Origin: Clostridia bacterium | GTDB lineage: Bacteria > Bacillota > Clostridia > Christensenellales > UBA3700 | Assembly: GCA_029067255.1 (NCBI GenBank) | Contig: JAIEEW010000123.1 | Span: 1-5,444 of the forward strand | Reading direction: 5' to 3' | Length of the DNA: 5,444 nt | Shown: one piece after another, positions 5,411-5,444 of the stretch | Layout: every line of letters starts with the position of its first letter | Position numbering within the stretch: position 1 is the first letter of the stretch | Translations under genes and position numbers: made by a program | Notes under the pieces: model-generated | Databases searched by the model: none | What the model was told of the DNA's origin: nothing | Seen by the model: only the letters and a program-made list of their open reading frames with translations

Positions 5411-5444
5411 TACATTATGAGAAAAAAGCCTTATTTTTCTAAAT

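Larger units (their letters stand above)
5372..5411 (-). repeat. Direct repeat copy 2 (40 bp), upstream of fic
   Basis: This is identical over all 40 bases to copy 1 at 4276-4315. It ends inside the fic ribosome binding site (AAAGGAG, 5374-5368), so the repeat supplies the whole promoter and its palindrome but not the gene start. Confidence 0.95.

Noticed and set aside
4276..5411. The two 40-bp repeats as a CRISPR array or insertion-sequence ends
   Set aside because: There are only two direct copies over 1 kb apart with a whole gene between them, no short spacers, no transposase and no terminal inverted repeats.
5420..5440. AGAAAAA/TTTTTCT inverted pair as a terminator of a gene beyond the window
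   Set aside because: The stem is nearly all A-T and its context is cut by the edge, so it is too weak to call.
5417..5444. ATG at 5417 on the plus strand, open to the window end (MRKKPYFSK)
   Set aside because: Only nine codons are visible, with no ribosome binding site and no convincing plus-strand promoter; it cannot be supported.

Overview
The window looks like a low-GC Firmicute, most likely an uncultured Clostridia-type lineage; that is inferred from gene content and signals, not from a database match. gyrB is directly followed by gyrA, ribosome binding sites are strong AGGAGG types, promoters are classic sigma-A with extended -10 elements, and TGA is used as stop (standard code). The gyrase genes are clearly richer in G+C than the rest: single 60-base lines I counted by eye gave 43-50% in gyrB and 27-33% in fic.

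Positions 1-2947 (minus strand) hold the gyrase operon: complete gyrB (636 aa), then 15 bases later the start of gyrA, cut by the window edge after about 340 residues. The gyrB leader (2948-3043) carries a perfect 22-bp palindrome inside 28 bp of strictly alternating purine/pyrimidine, placed between a good promoter and the ribosome binding site. Gyrase expression commonly responds to supercoiling, so a cruciform- or Z-prone element at this spot is notable.

Positions 3050-5444 are an AT-rich accessory stretch. A SLOG-like small protein (minus) and an XRE-type repressor (plus) are divergent over a 137-base promoter region with an inverted repeat touching both promoters. The SLOG-like gene ends in an intrinsic terminator surrounded by repeated TGCCA/TGGCA motifs. 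The XRE gene ends at a strong terminator, convergent with a 349-aa Fic-family AMP transferase carrying a built-in inhibitory helix and a C-terminal winged-helix-like tail.

The most unusual structure is a perfect 40-bp direct repeat at 4276-4315 and 5372-5411 that exactly brackets fic. Each copy is a complete promoter (TTGATT-17-TATAAT) with an embedded palindrome (TCTCGTAAA-N11-TTTACGAGA). The upstream copy drives fic; the downstream copy supplies the fic stop codon and would point an orphan promoter at the shared terminator. Because some Fic toxins AMPylate a GyrB tyrosine, and that tyrosine is present here (Tyr112), a fic gene beside gyrBA is worth testing, though adjacency alone proves nothing.
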